This document shows positions 8,185 through 16,576 of a stretch of DNA of 40,042 bases, one piece after another. A model generated the notes under the pieces. That model had not been told where the DNA came from. It worked only from the letters and a program-made list of their open reading frames with translations, and ran no database searches. A program made the position numbers and the translations under genes. The stretch is from an uncultured Bacilli bacterium. Lineage in GTDB: Bacteria; Bacillota_I; Bacilli_A; RF39; UBA660. Where the stretch lies: the NCBI GenBank assembly GCA_944358705.1, contig CALVRR010000016.1, positions 1 through 40,042 on the forward strand. Reading direction: 5' to 3'. How positions within the stretch are numbered: the first letter of the stretch is position 1; each line of letters opens with the position of its first letter.

Positions 8185-9656
8185 AATACAATAGTAATCA
8201 TATTATTTGCTCCTTTGTTTACTACTTTTCCTAAAGTGGTTTGGAGCTTTAATCTGATGTTGTCTGGCATCATATTAATTTTTGATTGTATTCCTTCTTG
8301 AACGATAGAATCTAGACTACGACCAAATATTTCACTTTTCCAAATTTCGTTTGGATTTTTATCTTTATCTTTTGTTAGATAATCGATTAGTTCTTTGCTT
8401 TGAACTTCGCTTCCTATTATTGGTTCAAATGTTGACTCTACATCTACTCTAATCATATGAATTGATGGGGCTACTGCTTTTAGTTTTACGCCATATCTTG
8501 GTCCTTGTTTTACAATTTCAGGTTTATCCAATTTCATATCCTCAATAGATGGAGTAGCTACTCCGTAACCGGTTTGTTTTACCATTTTAAGAGCGTATTT
8601 AATTTGATCATATTCTTTTTTTGCTGTGTTAAATTCTTGAAATAATGCTAATAAATCGGCTTTGTTTTTTACATCGATTTTAATTATGTCAGTTAATGTT
8701 TGGTTATATAGATTGGCTGGCGCTATTAGTGTTATTGTAATAATTCCTGTTGCTGGATCGACTTCTGAAAGGTATGCTTTTTCTATCATTTCATTATTTA
8801 GAAAATGTTCTGTGATATGTTCAATATCTTTTAGTTTATCAATTTCTATTACGCTTTCTCTAATTGCATTTATGTAAGTTTCTTTTACAGGATGATCTGG
8901 ATTTAATATTGTTATCCATTCTGGCATATTTACTTTTACTTCTAGTACAGGGAATTCGTATAATGCTTCTCTTAGAATATCGTACATATCTTTTTCGTTC
9001 ATTGCTTCAATACTAATTGGTAGTACTGGTACTTGGTGTTGTTCTTTTAATGATTCTGCTAATTTTTGTGTTTCTGGTAGTGTAGGGTGTGTTGAGTTTA
9101 AAATTACAATAAATGGTTTCCCAATACTTTTTAGCTCCTCTATTACTCTTGTTTCTGCTTCAATGTAATCGTCTCTTTCAAATTCTCCAATTGATCCATC
9201 GGTTGTTATTACGATACCAATTGTTGAGTGGTCTTTAATTACTTTTTCTGTTCCAATTTCAGCGGCTTCTATAAATGGTATTTCTTCATTATACCATGGG
9301 GTTTTTACCATTCTTGGACCGTTTTCGTCGGTTGCTCCCTGGGCTTTTTCTATTAAGTATCCTACACAGTCGATTAGTCTGATATTACATGTAAAGTCGT
9401 CAATTTTTATTTTTGCTGTGTTATTTGGAACAAATTTTGGTTCTGTTGTCATGATTGTTTTTCCTGCTGCACTCTGAGGAATTTCATCTAAAGCTCGTTT
9501 CCTTTCATATTCATCTTCAATATGGGGAACTATTAGTGTTTCTACCATTCGTTTTATAAATGTTGATTTTCCAGTTCTTACTGCACCAACGACACCTAAG
9601 TAAATATCTCCGCCACTTCTCTGGGCAATGTTTTTAATAATTTCTTGTTTATCCAT
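8181..9656 (-). CDS. spoIVA: Stage IV sporulation protein A, spore coat morphogenetic ATPase
   Basis: SpoIVA hydrolyses ATP to polymerise into the basement layer of the spore coat on the outer forespore membrane, anchored through SpoVM. The 491-residue protein matches the Bacillus length (492) and sequence nearly throughout: GGDIYLGVVGAVRTGKST with Walker A at about 24-32, QSAAGKTIMTTEPKFVP, STIGIVITTDGSIG, EALYEFPVLEV, DALKMVKQTGYG-like KYALKMVKQTGYG, VKLKAVAPSIHMI, IFGRSLDSIV and the C-terminal hydrophobic ITIVL. The second ATG (9656) is preferred because AAGGAG is 7 nt upstream; the first in-frame ATG (9662) is only 1 nt from it. It is preceded by the terminator of the zinc-ribbon gene, so it needs its own promoter within about 55 nt. 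A sigma-E promoter is expected from the family; only a weak CATAAAGT-like -10 is visible. Confidence 0.98.
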   Translation of the reverse strand: MDKQEIIKNIAQRSGGDIYLGVVGAVRTGKSTFIKRMVETLIVPHIEDEYERKRALDEIPQSAAGKTIMTTEPKFVPNNTAKIKIDDFTCNIRLIDCVGYLIEKAQGATDENGPRMVKTPWYNEEIPFIEAAEIGTEKVIKDHSTIGIVITTDGSIGEFERDDYIEAETRVIEELKSIGKPFIVILNSTHPTLPETQKLAESLKEQHQVPVLPISIEAMNEKDMYDILREALYEFPVLEVKVNMPEWITILNPDHPVKETYINAIRESVIEIDKLKDIEHITEHFLNNEMIEKAYLSEVDPATGIITITLIAPANLYNQTLTDIIKIDVKNKADLLALFQEFNTAKKEYDQIKYALKMVKQTGYGVATPSIEDMKLDKPEIVKQGPRYGVKLKAVAPSIHMIRVDVESTFEPIIGSEVQSKELIDYLTKDKDKNPNEIWKSEIFGRSLDSIVQEGIQSKINMMPDNIRLKLQTTLGKVVNKGANNMITIVL

Positions 9657-9695
9657 ACACATTCTCCTTATACATTTAACTTTATGTTTTATTCT

Positions 9696-9724
9696 AAAAA
9701 AAAAGAACGATTTTTATCATTCTT
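9696..9724 (-). terminator. Terminator after the zinc-ribbon gene
   Basis: On the minus strand AGAATGAT pairs with ATCGTTCT (one G-T wobble) around a short A loop, followed by about nine T. The hairpin overlaps the TGA stop of the 9717-10769 gene. Confidence 0.78.
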
Positions 9725-10769
9725 TATAGGTTAAAGAGTTTAGTACTTTTTGAAATTTTTCTTTGCATGAAGTAGAATCTATATCAGCACTAGTATTTAT
9801 TTCATAGAACTTATTATTCTTTTTTAGAATATAAATATCTTCTGTTTCATAGTCATCGTATTTGTTTATGTGTGTCCAGATTTCATTATTTATTGTTATA
9901 GTTTGTGGAGTTGAAATTATTTCCTCGGAACTACTTTCTAGATGCTCTTTTAAATACATTTCCATTGTGTAGTCTTCTTCATATAAATAATCATAGTTAT
10001 TAATATCAAAGGTAACGCTACAGTATTCAAAATCTTTTATATAACTGTAAAATTTATAGGTATCTGTTTCATATTCTGATTTTACAAAGCCTTTTGGTAT
10101 TGTATAAGAAATATTTCCTATCTTATAGTTTTCTTCTTTTGCTAGTGGTTTTTCTTCTTCATATTCTTTTAATAAGAAATTGATTGTTCCAATGACTACT
10201 AATATTATTGGTATTATTACTAGGAAGACAAGGTGATTAATGCCTCCTTTTTTACTGCATTTTTCTAATAGATCGGAATCTCCTAAATTTTTATTTTCTT
10301 GTTTTATCTTTTTTACTTGTCTTTTTACTTCTGTTACATATATGCTAGAGAATGTTGTTGCTAGAGCTACAGTTATCATAATTAAGAATATTGGATTTGG
10401 CCAAAATATTGCTATAGCAATGATCCAAAATAACCCTAGAATATATAGTTTTCTATAAAAAAAATAAAGGGGTCCAAAGAAGAACGTTGGAAGTGAAAAC
10501 TTATTTTTTTTAAATTTTTCATAATTCTTACCAATATAGGCTTTTATTAAGTCTTCATCATTACCATAACTGTATTTTATACTATATTGGTATTGATCTT
10601 CGTGACTTGGCTTTAATTTTTTCTCTATTTCTTTTTCTTTCTTTGTATTTTCTTCTTCTGTTTTAGGAATATAATTATAACGGTCTAATTCTTCTTTTAT
10701 GTTTGCTCCACAGTGAGGACAATATTCTTGATTTTCTTCTACTTTACTTCCACATCTTAAACAATACAT
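9717..10769 (-). CDS. Zinc-ribbon membrane protein with extracytoplasmic C-terminal domain
   Basis: A 350-residue protein. The N-terminus is a zinc ribbon (Cys3, Cys6, Cys17, Cys20 as two CxxC knuckles, the second CPHCG). A charged linker leads to a DUF2628-like segment, TFFFGPLYFFYRKLY (about 95-109), two adjacent membrane helices (about 108-145), a cytoplasmic loop and a third helix (about 178-200). The last 150 residues are acidic and probably outside the cell. The function of such zinc-ribbon/DUF2628 proteins is not established; sensing or envelope maintenance is only a guess. ATG 10769 follows AGAAGGTG. An extended -10, TGATAAAAT on the minus strand (10794-10802), lies upstream. It sits between spoIVA and spoVIF on the same strand but is separated from each by a terminator, so it is not clearly a sporulation gene. 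Confidence 0.8.
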   Translation of the reverse strand: MYCLRCGSKVEENQEYCPHCGANIKEELDRYNYIPKTEEENTKKEKEIEKKLKPSHEDQYQYSIKYSYGNDEDLIKAYIGKNYEKFKKNKFSLPTFFFGPLYFFYRKLYILGLFWIIAIAIFWPNPIFLIMITVALATTFSSIYVTEVKRQVKKIKQENKNLGDSDLLEKCSKKGGINHLVFLVIIPIILVVIGTINFLLKEYEEEKPLAKEENYKIGNISYTIPKGFVKSEYETDTYKFYSYIKDFEYCSVTFDINNYDYLYEEDYTMEMYLKEHLESSSEEIISTPQTITINNEIWTHINKYDDYETEDIYILKKNNKFYEINTSADIDSTSCKEKFQKVLNSLTYKE

Positions 10770-10793
10770 AATTTCTACACCTTCTTATTTTTC

Positions 10794-10802
10794 ATTTTAT
10801 CA
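10794..10802 (-). promoter_or_regulatory. Extended -10 promoter of the zinc-ribbon gene
   Basis: Minus-strand TGATAAAAT (an extended -10) 25 nt before the start codon. No good -35 is seen. Confidence 0.45.
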
Positions 10803-10813
10803 TAATTTTGATA

Positions 10814-10838
10814 TAAGAAAAATACCTTAACGGTATTT
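10814..10838 (-). terminator. Terminator after spoVIF
   Basis: Minus-strand AAATACC pairs with GGTATTT around a 5-nt loop, followed by TTTCTT. It overlaps the spoVIF stop codon. Confidence 0.72.
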
Positions 10839-11076
10839 AGAACATTTTATCTATATCTTTTGGTACATTGTCTTTTACAATAGCATTTATTATTTTATCT
10901 TCTTTTTCTTTGGATACTTCTTTTCCTGTCATGGTACTTATTTCTTTTATTACTTCACGTAAGGTTTTTTCGTCTTTCATGTCGGAATTTTGAATTTTTT
11001 TAGCTAAAGAAAGGATGGTATTTTTATCTACATTTGTTTTGTTTTCCACACGTTTAAAAAAGTTATCTCCAAACAT
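10837..11076 (-). CDS. spoVIF: Stage VI sporulation protein F
   Basis: A 79-residue protein of the SpoVIF family (formerly YjcC), a mother-cell protein needed for late coat assembly and spore resistance in Bacillus. Recognition rests on the whole short sequence: an N-terminal FFKRVENKTNV, LAKKIQNSDMKDEKTLREVI in the middle, and GKEVSKEKEDKIINAIVKD toward the end, all matching the family pattern. It is fully helical and soluble. AGGAGG lies directly before ATG 11076. On the minus strand, CATATACTA (11093-11101) upstream fits the CATAnnnTA -10 of sigma-K promoters, in keeping with late mother-cell expression. It is divergent from the large orphan gene at 11166. Confidence 0.9.
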   Translation of the reverse strand: MFGDNFFKRVENKTNVDKNTILSLAKKIQNSDMKDEKTLREVIKEISTMTGKEVSKEKEDKIINAIVKDNVPKDIDKMF

Positions 11077-11092
11077 ATTTTTCCTCCTATAG

Positions 11093-11101
11093 TAGTATAT
11101 G
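11093..11101 (-). promoter_or_regulatory. Candidate mother-cell sigma -10 of spoVIF
   Basis: Minus-strand CATATACTA fits CATAnnnTA, the -10 of sigma-K-type promoters. No clear -35 (AC or ATATT type) is seen, and the leader to the ATG would be only about a dozen nt. Confidence 0.35.
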
Positions 11102-11108
11102 CACTTCT

Positions 11109-11137
11109 TTGACTTTTTTTAATAGTTATGATATAAT
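11109..11137 (+). promoter_or_regulatory. Strong sigma-A promoter of the 11166 gene
   Basis: TTGACT (11109-11114), 17-bp spacer, extended TGATATAAT with TATAAT at 11132-11137. One of the best promoters in the window. Confidence 0.85.
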
Positions 11138-11165
11138 TTTTGCACTAATTGGGGGATATGATGCT

Positions 11166-13997
11166 ATGGAAAAAAATTATTATACAAATAAATTTTTTGA
11201 GTCATTAGAATTATATTTAAAGATGAAAATGATTAAGTCTATTGATGGTTATTTAAATAAGATTTCTCCTGATGATCGTTCTAACGTGGAAGCTGTTATT
11301 ACTAAAAAACAAATTTCATTAGAGGAGATTAATGATTTATTAATTGATTATAGTCCGGTTGAATTTGATGATAGTGATTTGTTTTCCATGGTATATCAAT
11401 ATTTTTCTAGTATTGTTCCATGGTTTAGGAATAATGAGGAATTGGTTTCTCTGTCTGTTTCCATTAAATGGAATTTAAGGCATAATAAATATCCTGATAT
11501 TCCAGATTTTCTATATTTACCTATTATTTATTATTTGATTGGGTCTAAGAATTCTTATCAGGAATTAACACGTAAATTACTTGGTAATAATTTATGTTAT
11601 TTTGAAGAAAATATATCTGGTCATGATGCTGATTTTGCTTTTGCTCATGGAGATGTTTTTTTGATGTTGAAGAGGTTGGATACGATTACTACAGATGTAG
11701 ACTATACTATTTTAGAGGAAGATTATACATTATTAAGCCAGTTATTGAAATATTCGGTGTTACCATTATTTGAGAAGGAAAGTTCTGTTATTAAAAATAT
11801 TTTAAAAATAGATTTTTTTTCTGATGATTTTGATAATAAAATCAAAGTATTTTCTCATTTTCTATCTATAGATATGAATATTAAAAAGTATAATAATAAA
11901 TATTTATATACCAAGGAAATTTTTGATTTGGTCGATAAACCTGAGATTACTCCAGAATTAATTTTGTTTTTACAGACAAATTTTGCTAATGAGTTTTATC
12001 ACATACCTCAACTCGAGCATTTATATCAAGATGATTTCTTATTTACTTTTGATCAAATTTTATCCTTTCTTTATAAATTCGAAGAAACTGGTCAAGTTCT
12101 TCCAAAAGAAGACTTGAAACAATTACTTGATAAGAAGCTTGATTCTTCCTTATTACCAAGAGTATCTTCGGAATTTTCCAATAAAATTTATTCCATATAT
12201 CGTGAGTATAGGAAAAATAAATTTGAATTTAATTTTAAAGATTTTTCTTCGTATATGAATTCTTTAGATATAGATTTTTCTCCTTTTAAATATCATGGAA
12301 CTAAAGAATTTGATTTTTATATGTTTGATTTGTTTTGTCAACATTCTATTTCTTCTCAATATCTTCCTTTTTATGAGGCGTTGATGAAAACAAATTCAGG
12401 TAAAATATTATTAGAAGAGGATATTACTAGGGCTAAGAACAGTTTGCGGGAAAGAGAAACTATTTTTTCTACGGATACTTATCAAAGATGTATGCCTTAT
12501 GCTCAACAATTGGCAAAGCTTTCTGATTATACTTTAGATTCTTTTTTGCTTGAGTTTGTTCCAGAAGAAGACCATCAGAAGGTAGGTTCCTTATGTACTT
12601 GGTTAAACCCTACATATTTTCATAATTCTTTATTTTCAGGTGAGAGATTTAAAGCGAATAATAAACGTCTTCTTAGAAAGAAAGATTTGTATTTTGTACA
12701 TAGTTCTTTAAAAAGTTTAACACTTGATAAAGTGGAGGATTATTGGAAAAGTTTTCAAAAGTTTTTACCATATTCTGTGTCTCAGAAATTAACTAAGAAG
12801 GAGTTTTTTGCTCAATATCGTGAGATTTATCAAAAACGTATCGATGACATTGCTTTTGATGAAGTTAAAAATATGAGTCTTTTTATGAAAACTGAAATGA
12901 GTTTATTACGTTATATTGATCAAGCGGATTATCTTCCTGAACAAGCTTTAAAAATGATTGATTCTACAATTTCTAAGATGCCAGAGGAAAAAGAAAAACT
13001 CTTGGTTATGAAAAAGCAGTTATTTGACGAAATTAAAATTCGTGAAGAAGAAGAAAAGAGCTTTTCGGATACGAAAAAATATATTGAAGATGTTAAAAAT
13101 GCTAATAAATTGCTTTTACTCTTTTTTACTAGTGATTTTTCTAGTATGGCTCATTTTTATCAAACTGCAAAAGAAAAATTTCATATTTCTGAGGATAAAC
13201 AACGTAAATTATTAAAAATGTTTCTTGGAAGTTTGGGTGAGGAGTCTGATATTTCTGATTTATATGAGAAAAAGCGTGAACTTATTAGCTTAAAACAGCG
13301 AGAAAAATTAATTGAGTCTACGAAGCAAAGAGCAAAAGAAAGATTGGAAGAAAATATTGATTTATATGGTGAGAAAGCTTTAAATGTTATGAGAAAGTTT
13401 GTTGATTCTGATGATAATACCATTGGTAAGTTTTGTCATTCCGCTGGTATTTCTATAAATGATTTTAGATTCTATCGAAAGTTGTGTGAAAATGTAGATT
13501 CTGATGTTAGTATTCTTGTTGATGAGAAAGCGGCTAATATACGTAGAAATTTTATTCACGCTATGGCAGTTGCCAGTAATTATATCTGTAAAGAAATGGT
13601 TAAATGTCATAAACAAAAAGTTCCTTATAATCTTGTGAAACATTATCAAAAATATGGTTATTCTCCTCGTTTTATTGCTGATATTGCTTCTAGTATAGCT
13701 AGAAGGAGGGAAGCTGATAATATTAATAAATATTTGACTTTGTATCCCGATATTTTTGTCCCTATTTCTGTTAATAAGTTAGAAGAGATGAGAAGAGTTA
13801 GCAGGGTTTATCCTGGAAATATTTATTTTGGTGATGCTAAGGTTTCTTATAACTCTAAAAATTTAGATTATGCTACTCAAGAATTAAATGGTATGGGTAT
13901 TCCAATTACTAAAGGGTCTTTATATTATTTCTTATTGGATAATAAGCAAAAAGAAAAACCTTATCAGAAAATTAGGACAGAAAAAAAATCAACTTAA
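11166..13997 (+). CDS. Very large cytosolic protein of unknown function
   Basis: A 943-residue protein I do not recognise and the longest gene in the window. It has no signal peptide, membrane helix or P-loop. The N-terminal two thirds are helical and rich in Phe, Tyr, Leu and Asp. A charged coiled-coil-like stretch follows (about 610-650 and again 690-720). Two C-terminal segments (about 654-690 and 748-778) share a pattern resembling helix-turn-helix units, the second reading TIGKFCHSAGISINDF; this resemblance is inferred from spacing. The C-terminus is basic. ATG 11166 is chosen because GGGGGAT lies just upstream and the strong promoter ends at 11137; an earlier in-frame TTG at 11109 is the -35 itself. 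It is monocistronic and ends at a bidirectional terminator whose loop carries its stop codon. The strong promoter suggests constitutive expression. Confidence 0.82.
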   Translation: MEKNYYTNKFFESLELYLKMKMIKSIDGYLNKISPDDRSNVEAVITKKQISLEEINDLLIDYSPVEFDDSDLFSMVYQYFSSIVPWFRNNEELVSLSVSIKWNLRHNKYPDIPDFLYLPIIYYLIGSKNSYQELTRKLLGNNLCYFEENISGHDADFAFAHGDVFLMLKRLDTITTDVDYTILEEDYTLLSQLLKYSVLPLFEKESSVIKNILKIDFFSDDFDNKIKVFSHFLSIDMNIKKYNNKYLYTKEIFDLVDKPEITPELILFLQTNFANEFYHIPQLEHLYQDDFLFTFDQILSFLYKFEETGQVLPKEDLKQLLDKKLDSSLLPRVSSEFSNKIYSIYREYRKNKFEFNFKDFSSYMNSLDIDFSPFKYHGTKEFDFYMFDLFCQHSISSQYLPFYEALMKTNSGKILLEEDITRAKNSLRERETIFSTDTYQRCMPYAQQLAKLSDYTLDSFLLEFVPEEDHQKVGSLCTWLNPTYFHNSLFSGERFKANNKRLLRKKDLYFVHSSLKSLTLDKVEDYWKSFQKFLPYSVSQKLTKKEFFAQYREIYQKRIDDIAFDEVKNMSLFMKTEMSLLRYIDQADYLPEQALKMIDSTISKMPEEKEKLLVMKKQLFDEIKIREEEEKSFSDTKKYIEDVKNANKLLLLFFTSDFSSMAHFYQTAKEKFHISEDKQRKLLKMFLGSLGEESDISDLYEKKRELISLKQREKLIESTKQRAKERLEENIDLYGEKALNVMRKFVDSDDNTIGKFCHSAGISINDFRFYRKLCENVDSDVSILVDEKAANIRRNFIHAMAVASNYICKEMVKCHKQKVPYNLVKHYQKYGYSPRFIADIASSIARRREADNINKYLTLYPDIFVPISVNKLEEMRRVSRVYPGNIYFGDAKVSYNSKNLDYATQELNGMGIPITKGSLYYFLLDNKQKEKPYQKIRTEKKST

Positions 13998-14007
13998 TGT
14001 TGATTTT
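13981..14007. terminator. Bidirectional terminator with two stop codons in its loop
   Basis: AAAATCAAC (13985-13993) pairs with GTTGATTTT (13999-14007). The loop TTAAT holds the overlapping TAA stops of both convergent genes. T tracts occur on both strands, the minus-strand one being longer. Confidence 0.85.
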
Positions 14008-14311
14008 CATTTTGTCTTTTTCTTCCTAATTCTTCACATTTTTTGTTGAATTCATCTAATGAAATGCTTCCTTGTTCTAATCTTTCGTGTAATAATGATA
14101 ATGTTTTATCATACATTTCATTATTATTTGCTGGATTGGTATGTTGTTTTGTTTTTATGTCTTGTGTAAAGACATTTTTTTGTTGTGGCATTTGTTCTTG
14201 AAATTGTTGATTTCTATTTATAAATTGGTTGTTTTCAAAGCGATTTCCTAGTGGTTTTACAAATCCATTTGTTTGACTACTGTTATTGTTTGGGTTATTT
14301 CCTAGTATCAT
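13994..14311 (-). CDS. Small Asn/Gln-rich protein with SHOCT-like C-terminal domain
   Basis: A 105-residue protein. The first 70 residues are low complexity, rich in Asn and Gln (for example NNQFINRNQQFQEQMPQQ) and probably disordered. The last 35 form a SHOCT-like short helical pair, LLHERLEQGSISLDEFNKK, the motif found at the ends of many bacterial proteins and thought to aid oligomerisation. ATG 14311 is preferred: GGAGAAG, formed by the last codons of der, is at proper spacing, and the start lies 1 nt after the der stop. An ATG at 14326 inside der lacks a ribosome site. It is co-transcribed and translationally coupled with der. Its role is unknown; the coupling might hint at ribosome assembly, but that is inference. 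Confidence 0.72.
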   Translation of the reverse strand: MILGNNPNNNSSQTNGFVKPLGNRFENNQFINRNQQFQEQMPQQKNVFTQDIKTKQHTNPANNNEMYDKTLSLLHERLEQGSISLDEFNKKCEELGRKRQNENQH

Positions 14312-14312
14312 T

Positions 14313-15617
14313 TTATTCTTCTCCATTTCTATTTTTAAATTGTAGTGTAATAGGGGTTCCTTCTAACTCGAAATTTTCTCTTAATTTATTTTCTAAATAT
14401 CTTTCATAAGAGAAATGTATTAATCCTTTGTTATTTACACGAAAGGTGAATTTTGGTGGTTTTATTCCTGTTTGTGATGTGAAAAATATTTTTAATCTTT
14501 TTCCTTTGTAAGATGGTGGTATGTTTAATTGATAAGCATCTAATACCACATTATTTAAAATGTTTGTTGGAATTTCTCGTTTAATATTTTCTCCTACTTT
14601 AATAATTTCTGGCATTAAAGTATGAATTCTTTTTTTGGTTAAAGCAGAAAGGTATACGATAGGTGCATAGGTTGCAAATTGAAATTCTGCTTTCATTTCT
14701 TTTTCAAATTCAGGAATGGTTTTGTCTTTTACTGTATCCCATTTGTTTACTACAAAAATTAGACCTTTTCCTCGTTCAATAGCGTATCCTGCAATGTGTT
14801 TGTCGTGTTCTTTAATTCCTTCTTCTGCATTTATAACCACTAAGCAAATATCACTTCGATCGATTGCTTTTAAAGAACGAAATAGACTATACTTTTCAAC
14901 AGATTCAAAGACACGTCCTTTTTTTCTCATTCCAGCTGTATCAATTAAAATGTATTCTTCGTTGTGATATTTTAATACAGAATCGATAGAGTCACGTGTT
15001 GTTCCAGCAACATCAGATACTACTACTCGCTCTTCGTTTAATAAAGCATTCATTAGACTACTTTTTCCTACATTTGGTCTACCAATAATTGAAAACTTTA
15101 GTCTGCTATCTTCCTTTTTTTCGCTTTCGTTGAAGTTTTTTGTAATTTCATCCATCAATTCTATGTATCCAGTATTGTGAATACTACTAATAGGGATATA
15201 GGTATTAAAACCTAATTCATAAAAGTCATAAATATGATTTTCTGATTCCTTATTATCTACTTTATTGATGGCTACGATTACTTCTTTTTTACTTTTTCTA
15301 AGTAAATCTCTTACAATTAAATCATTGCTTGTGATTCCTTCTTTTCCATCTACAATAAAGACTACAACGTCTGCTTCTTTGATTGCGATTTCTGCTTGCA
15401 TTTTTATTTCGTCATTAAATTTCATTTTGCTGGCATCAATTCCACCAGTATCAATTAAATAGAAACGTTTGTTGTTGTAGGATGCTTCCTGATAAATTCG
15501 ATCTCTTGTTACTCCTGGAATGTCTTCAATAATGGATATTTTTTTTCCTACGATTTTGTTAAAAAGAGTAGATTTCCCAACGTTAGGTCTTCCTACTAAT
15601 GCTACGGTAGGTATCAT
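14313..15617 (-). CDS. der: Ribosome assembly GTPase Der (EngA)
   Basis: Der is an essential tandem GTPase for 50S subunit maturation. The 434-residue protein carries two complete G domains and a KH-like C-terminal domain. First domain: GRPNVGKST (9-17), DTGG (56-59), NKVD (118-121). Second domain: GRPNVGKSS (179-187), DTAGMRKKG, NKWD and SALT. The KH-like part contains the usual LNIPPSYKGKRLKIFF-type stretch. Length matches Bacillus EngA (436). The start ATG 15617 follows GGAGGGG on the minus strand. Upstream is an extended -10 promoter in a 120-nt divergent gap shared with the membrane orphan at 15738. The small SHOCT-like gene is attached downstream. Confidence 0.98.
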   Translation of the reverse strand: MIPTVALVGRPNVGKSTLFNKIVGKKISIIEDIPGVTRDRIYQEASYNNKRFYLIDTGGIDASKMKFNDEIKMQAEIAIKEADVVVFIVDGKEGITSNDLIVRDLLRKSKKEVIVAINKVDNKESENHIYDFYELGFNTYIPISSIHNTGYIELMDEITKNFNESEKKEDSRLKFSIIGRPNVGKSSLMNALLNEERVVVSDVAGTTRDSIDSVLKYHNEEYILIDTAGMRKKGRVFESVEKYSLFRSLKAIDRSDICLVVINAEEGIKEHDKHIAGYAIERGKGLIFVVNKWDTVKDKTIPEFEKEMKAEFQFATYAPIVYLSALTKKRIHTLMPEIIKVGENIKREIPTNILNNVVLDAYQLNIPPSYKGKRLKIFFTSQTGIKPPKFTFRVNNKGLIHFSYERYLENKLRENFELEGTPITLQFKNRNGEE

Positions 15618-15640
15618 ACTATCCCCTCCAATTCATTGGT

Positions 15641-15649
15641 ATTATATCA
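15641..15649 (-). promoter_or_regulatory. Extended -10 promoter of der
   Basis: Minus-strand TGATATAAT 24 nt before the der start. The -35 is poor (TTTAAA-like); a TTGACA at 15656-15661 is too close to serve this -10. Confidence 0.6.
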
Positions 15650-15706
15650 TAGGATTGTCAAATTTTAAAGAAAAATTCATATCTTCACAAAAACTTCTAA
15701 TAATTA

Positions 15707-15715
15707 TGCTATAAT
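15707..15715 (+). promoter_or_regulatory. Extended -10 promoter of the 15738 gene
   Basis: TGCTATAAT with TATAAT at 15710-15715, divergent from the der promoter. The -35 is weak. Confidence 0.6.
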
Positions 15716-15737
15716 ACTAATAGTTAGGAGGATAGAG

Positions 15738-16574
15738 ATGGAATTGGAAAAAAAGAAAACGGAAATTGAGTGGTATGATAATCCAGGGATTGTTACTAAT
15801 GTTATTATTACTTTGATTGCGGTTATTATTATTTTGAGTCAATCTTTTGCTATTAATAATAATCTTAGTACCCAGGAAATATTAAGAAGTATTATTAATC
15901 ATAATAGTGTTTATTTAATTGTTTTAGTTTATTTTGTTGCTTTAAAGACGAAGATTGGAAAACGTTATTTTGATTTTTTAAATGTATTTTTGATATTACT
16001 TTATTTTATTACTGGTGTTACTTCTATTCTTACTGTATTTCAATCTTTTTCGTTAGAAACATTAATTAGTTGTGCTATGCATCTTGTTTTGTTTATTTAT
16101 TTATTTCATACTTTTTTTCGAAGAACAAGAGTATGGAGAGAATTTCATTTAACAAAATCACCATTTAATGAAATAAAAAATGATGCTTATTTTTATTCTA
16201 TTACTGTATTAGTTGTTTTACTTCTAGCTATTGATTTGATTGCTACTACAACTTTTGATGGCACTGTACTTGCTTTGTTTGATGCTATCTATATGGTTTT
16301 ATTTGCTAGATATGTATATTTGTATGGGTGCTTTTTAGATAATAAGGAAAAGAAAATTAATCCTACTACTAGTATTGAAGAAATTAAAGAAAAAGTAGAA
16401 GAAGTGAAAGAGCGTCTTGATGATGTTGTAGATGATATTCAAGATAAAGTAGAAGGTGTTGTTAAAGAAGTAACGGATGATGATTCTAAGAAGAAGAAAA
16501 CGAAGAAGTCTTCTAAGACGGTGACTAAAAAAACAGAAAAGGGTAAAACAAAGAAAAGTAAGGAGGATAAGTAA
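15738..16574 (+). CDS. Polytopic membrane protein with lysine-rich coiled tail
   Basis: A 278-residue integral membrane protein of unknown family. About six hydrophobic helices occupy residues 18-205. The C-terminal 75 residues switch to a charged amphipathic helix with 11-residue-like periodicity (KEKVEEVKERLDDVVDD and similar, apolipoprotein-like) and then a highly basic Lys/Thr/Ser tail. The tail should be cytoplasmic and could bind nucleic acid or the membrane surface; this is inference. ATG 15738 follows AGGAGGA. The next gene starts 2 nt after its stop and is also membrane-bound, so the two probably form a pair. It is divergent from der. Confidence 0.78.
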   Translation: MELEKKKTEIEWYDNPGIVTNVIITLIAVIIILSQSFAINNNLSTQEILRSIINHNSVYLIVLVYFVALKTKIGKRYFDFLNVFLILLYFITGVTSILTVFQSFSLETLISCAMHLVLFIYLFHTFFRRTRVWREFHLTKSPFNEIKNDAYFYSITVLVVLLLAIDLIATTTFDGTVLALFDAIYMVLFARYVYLYGCFLDNKEKKINPTTSIEEIKEKVEEVKERLDDVVDDIQDKVEGVVKEVTDDDSKKKKTKKSSKTVTKKTEKGKTKKSKEDK

Positions 16575-16576
16575 TT

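Noticed and set aside
15656..15661. Minus-strand TTGACA as the der -35
   Set aside because: Only 9 bp separate it from the TATAAT; the extended -10 alone is a better explanation.
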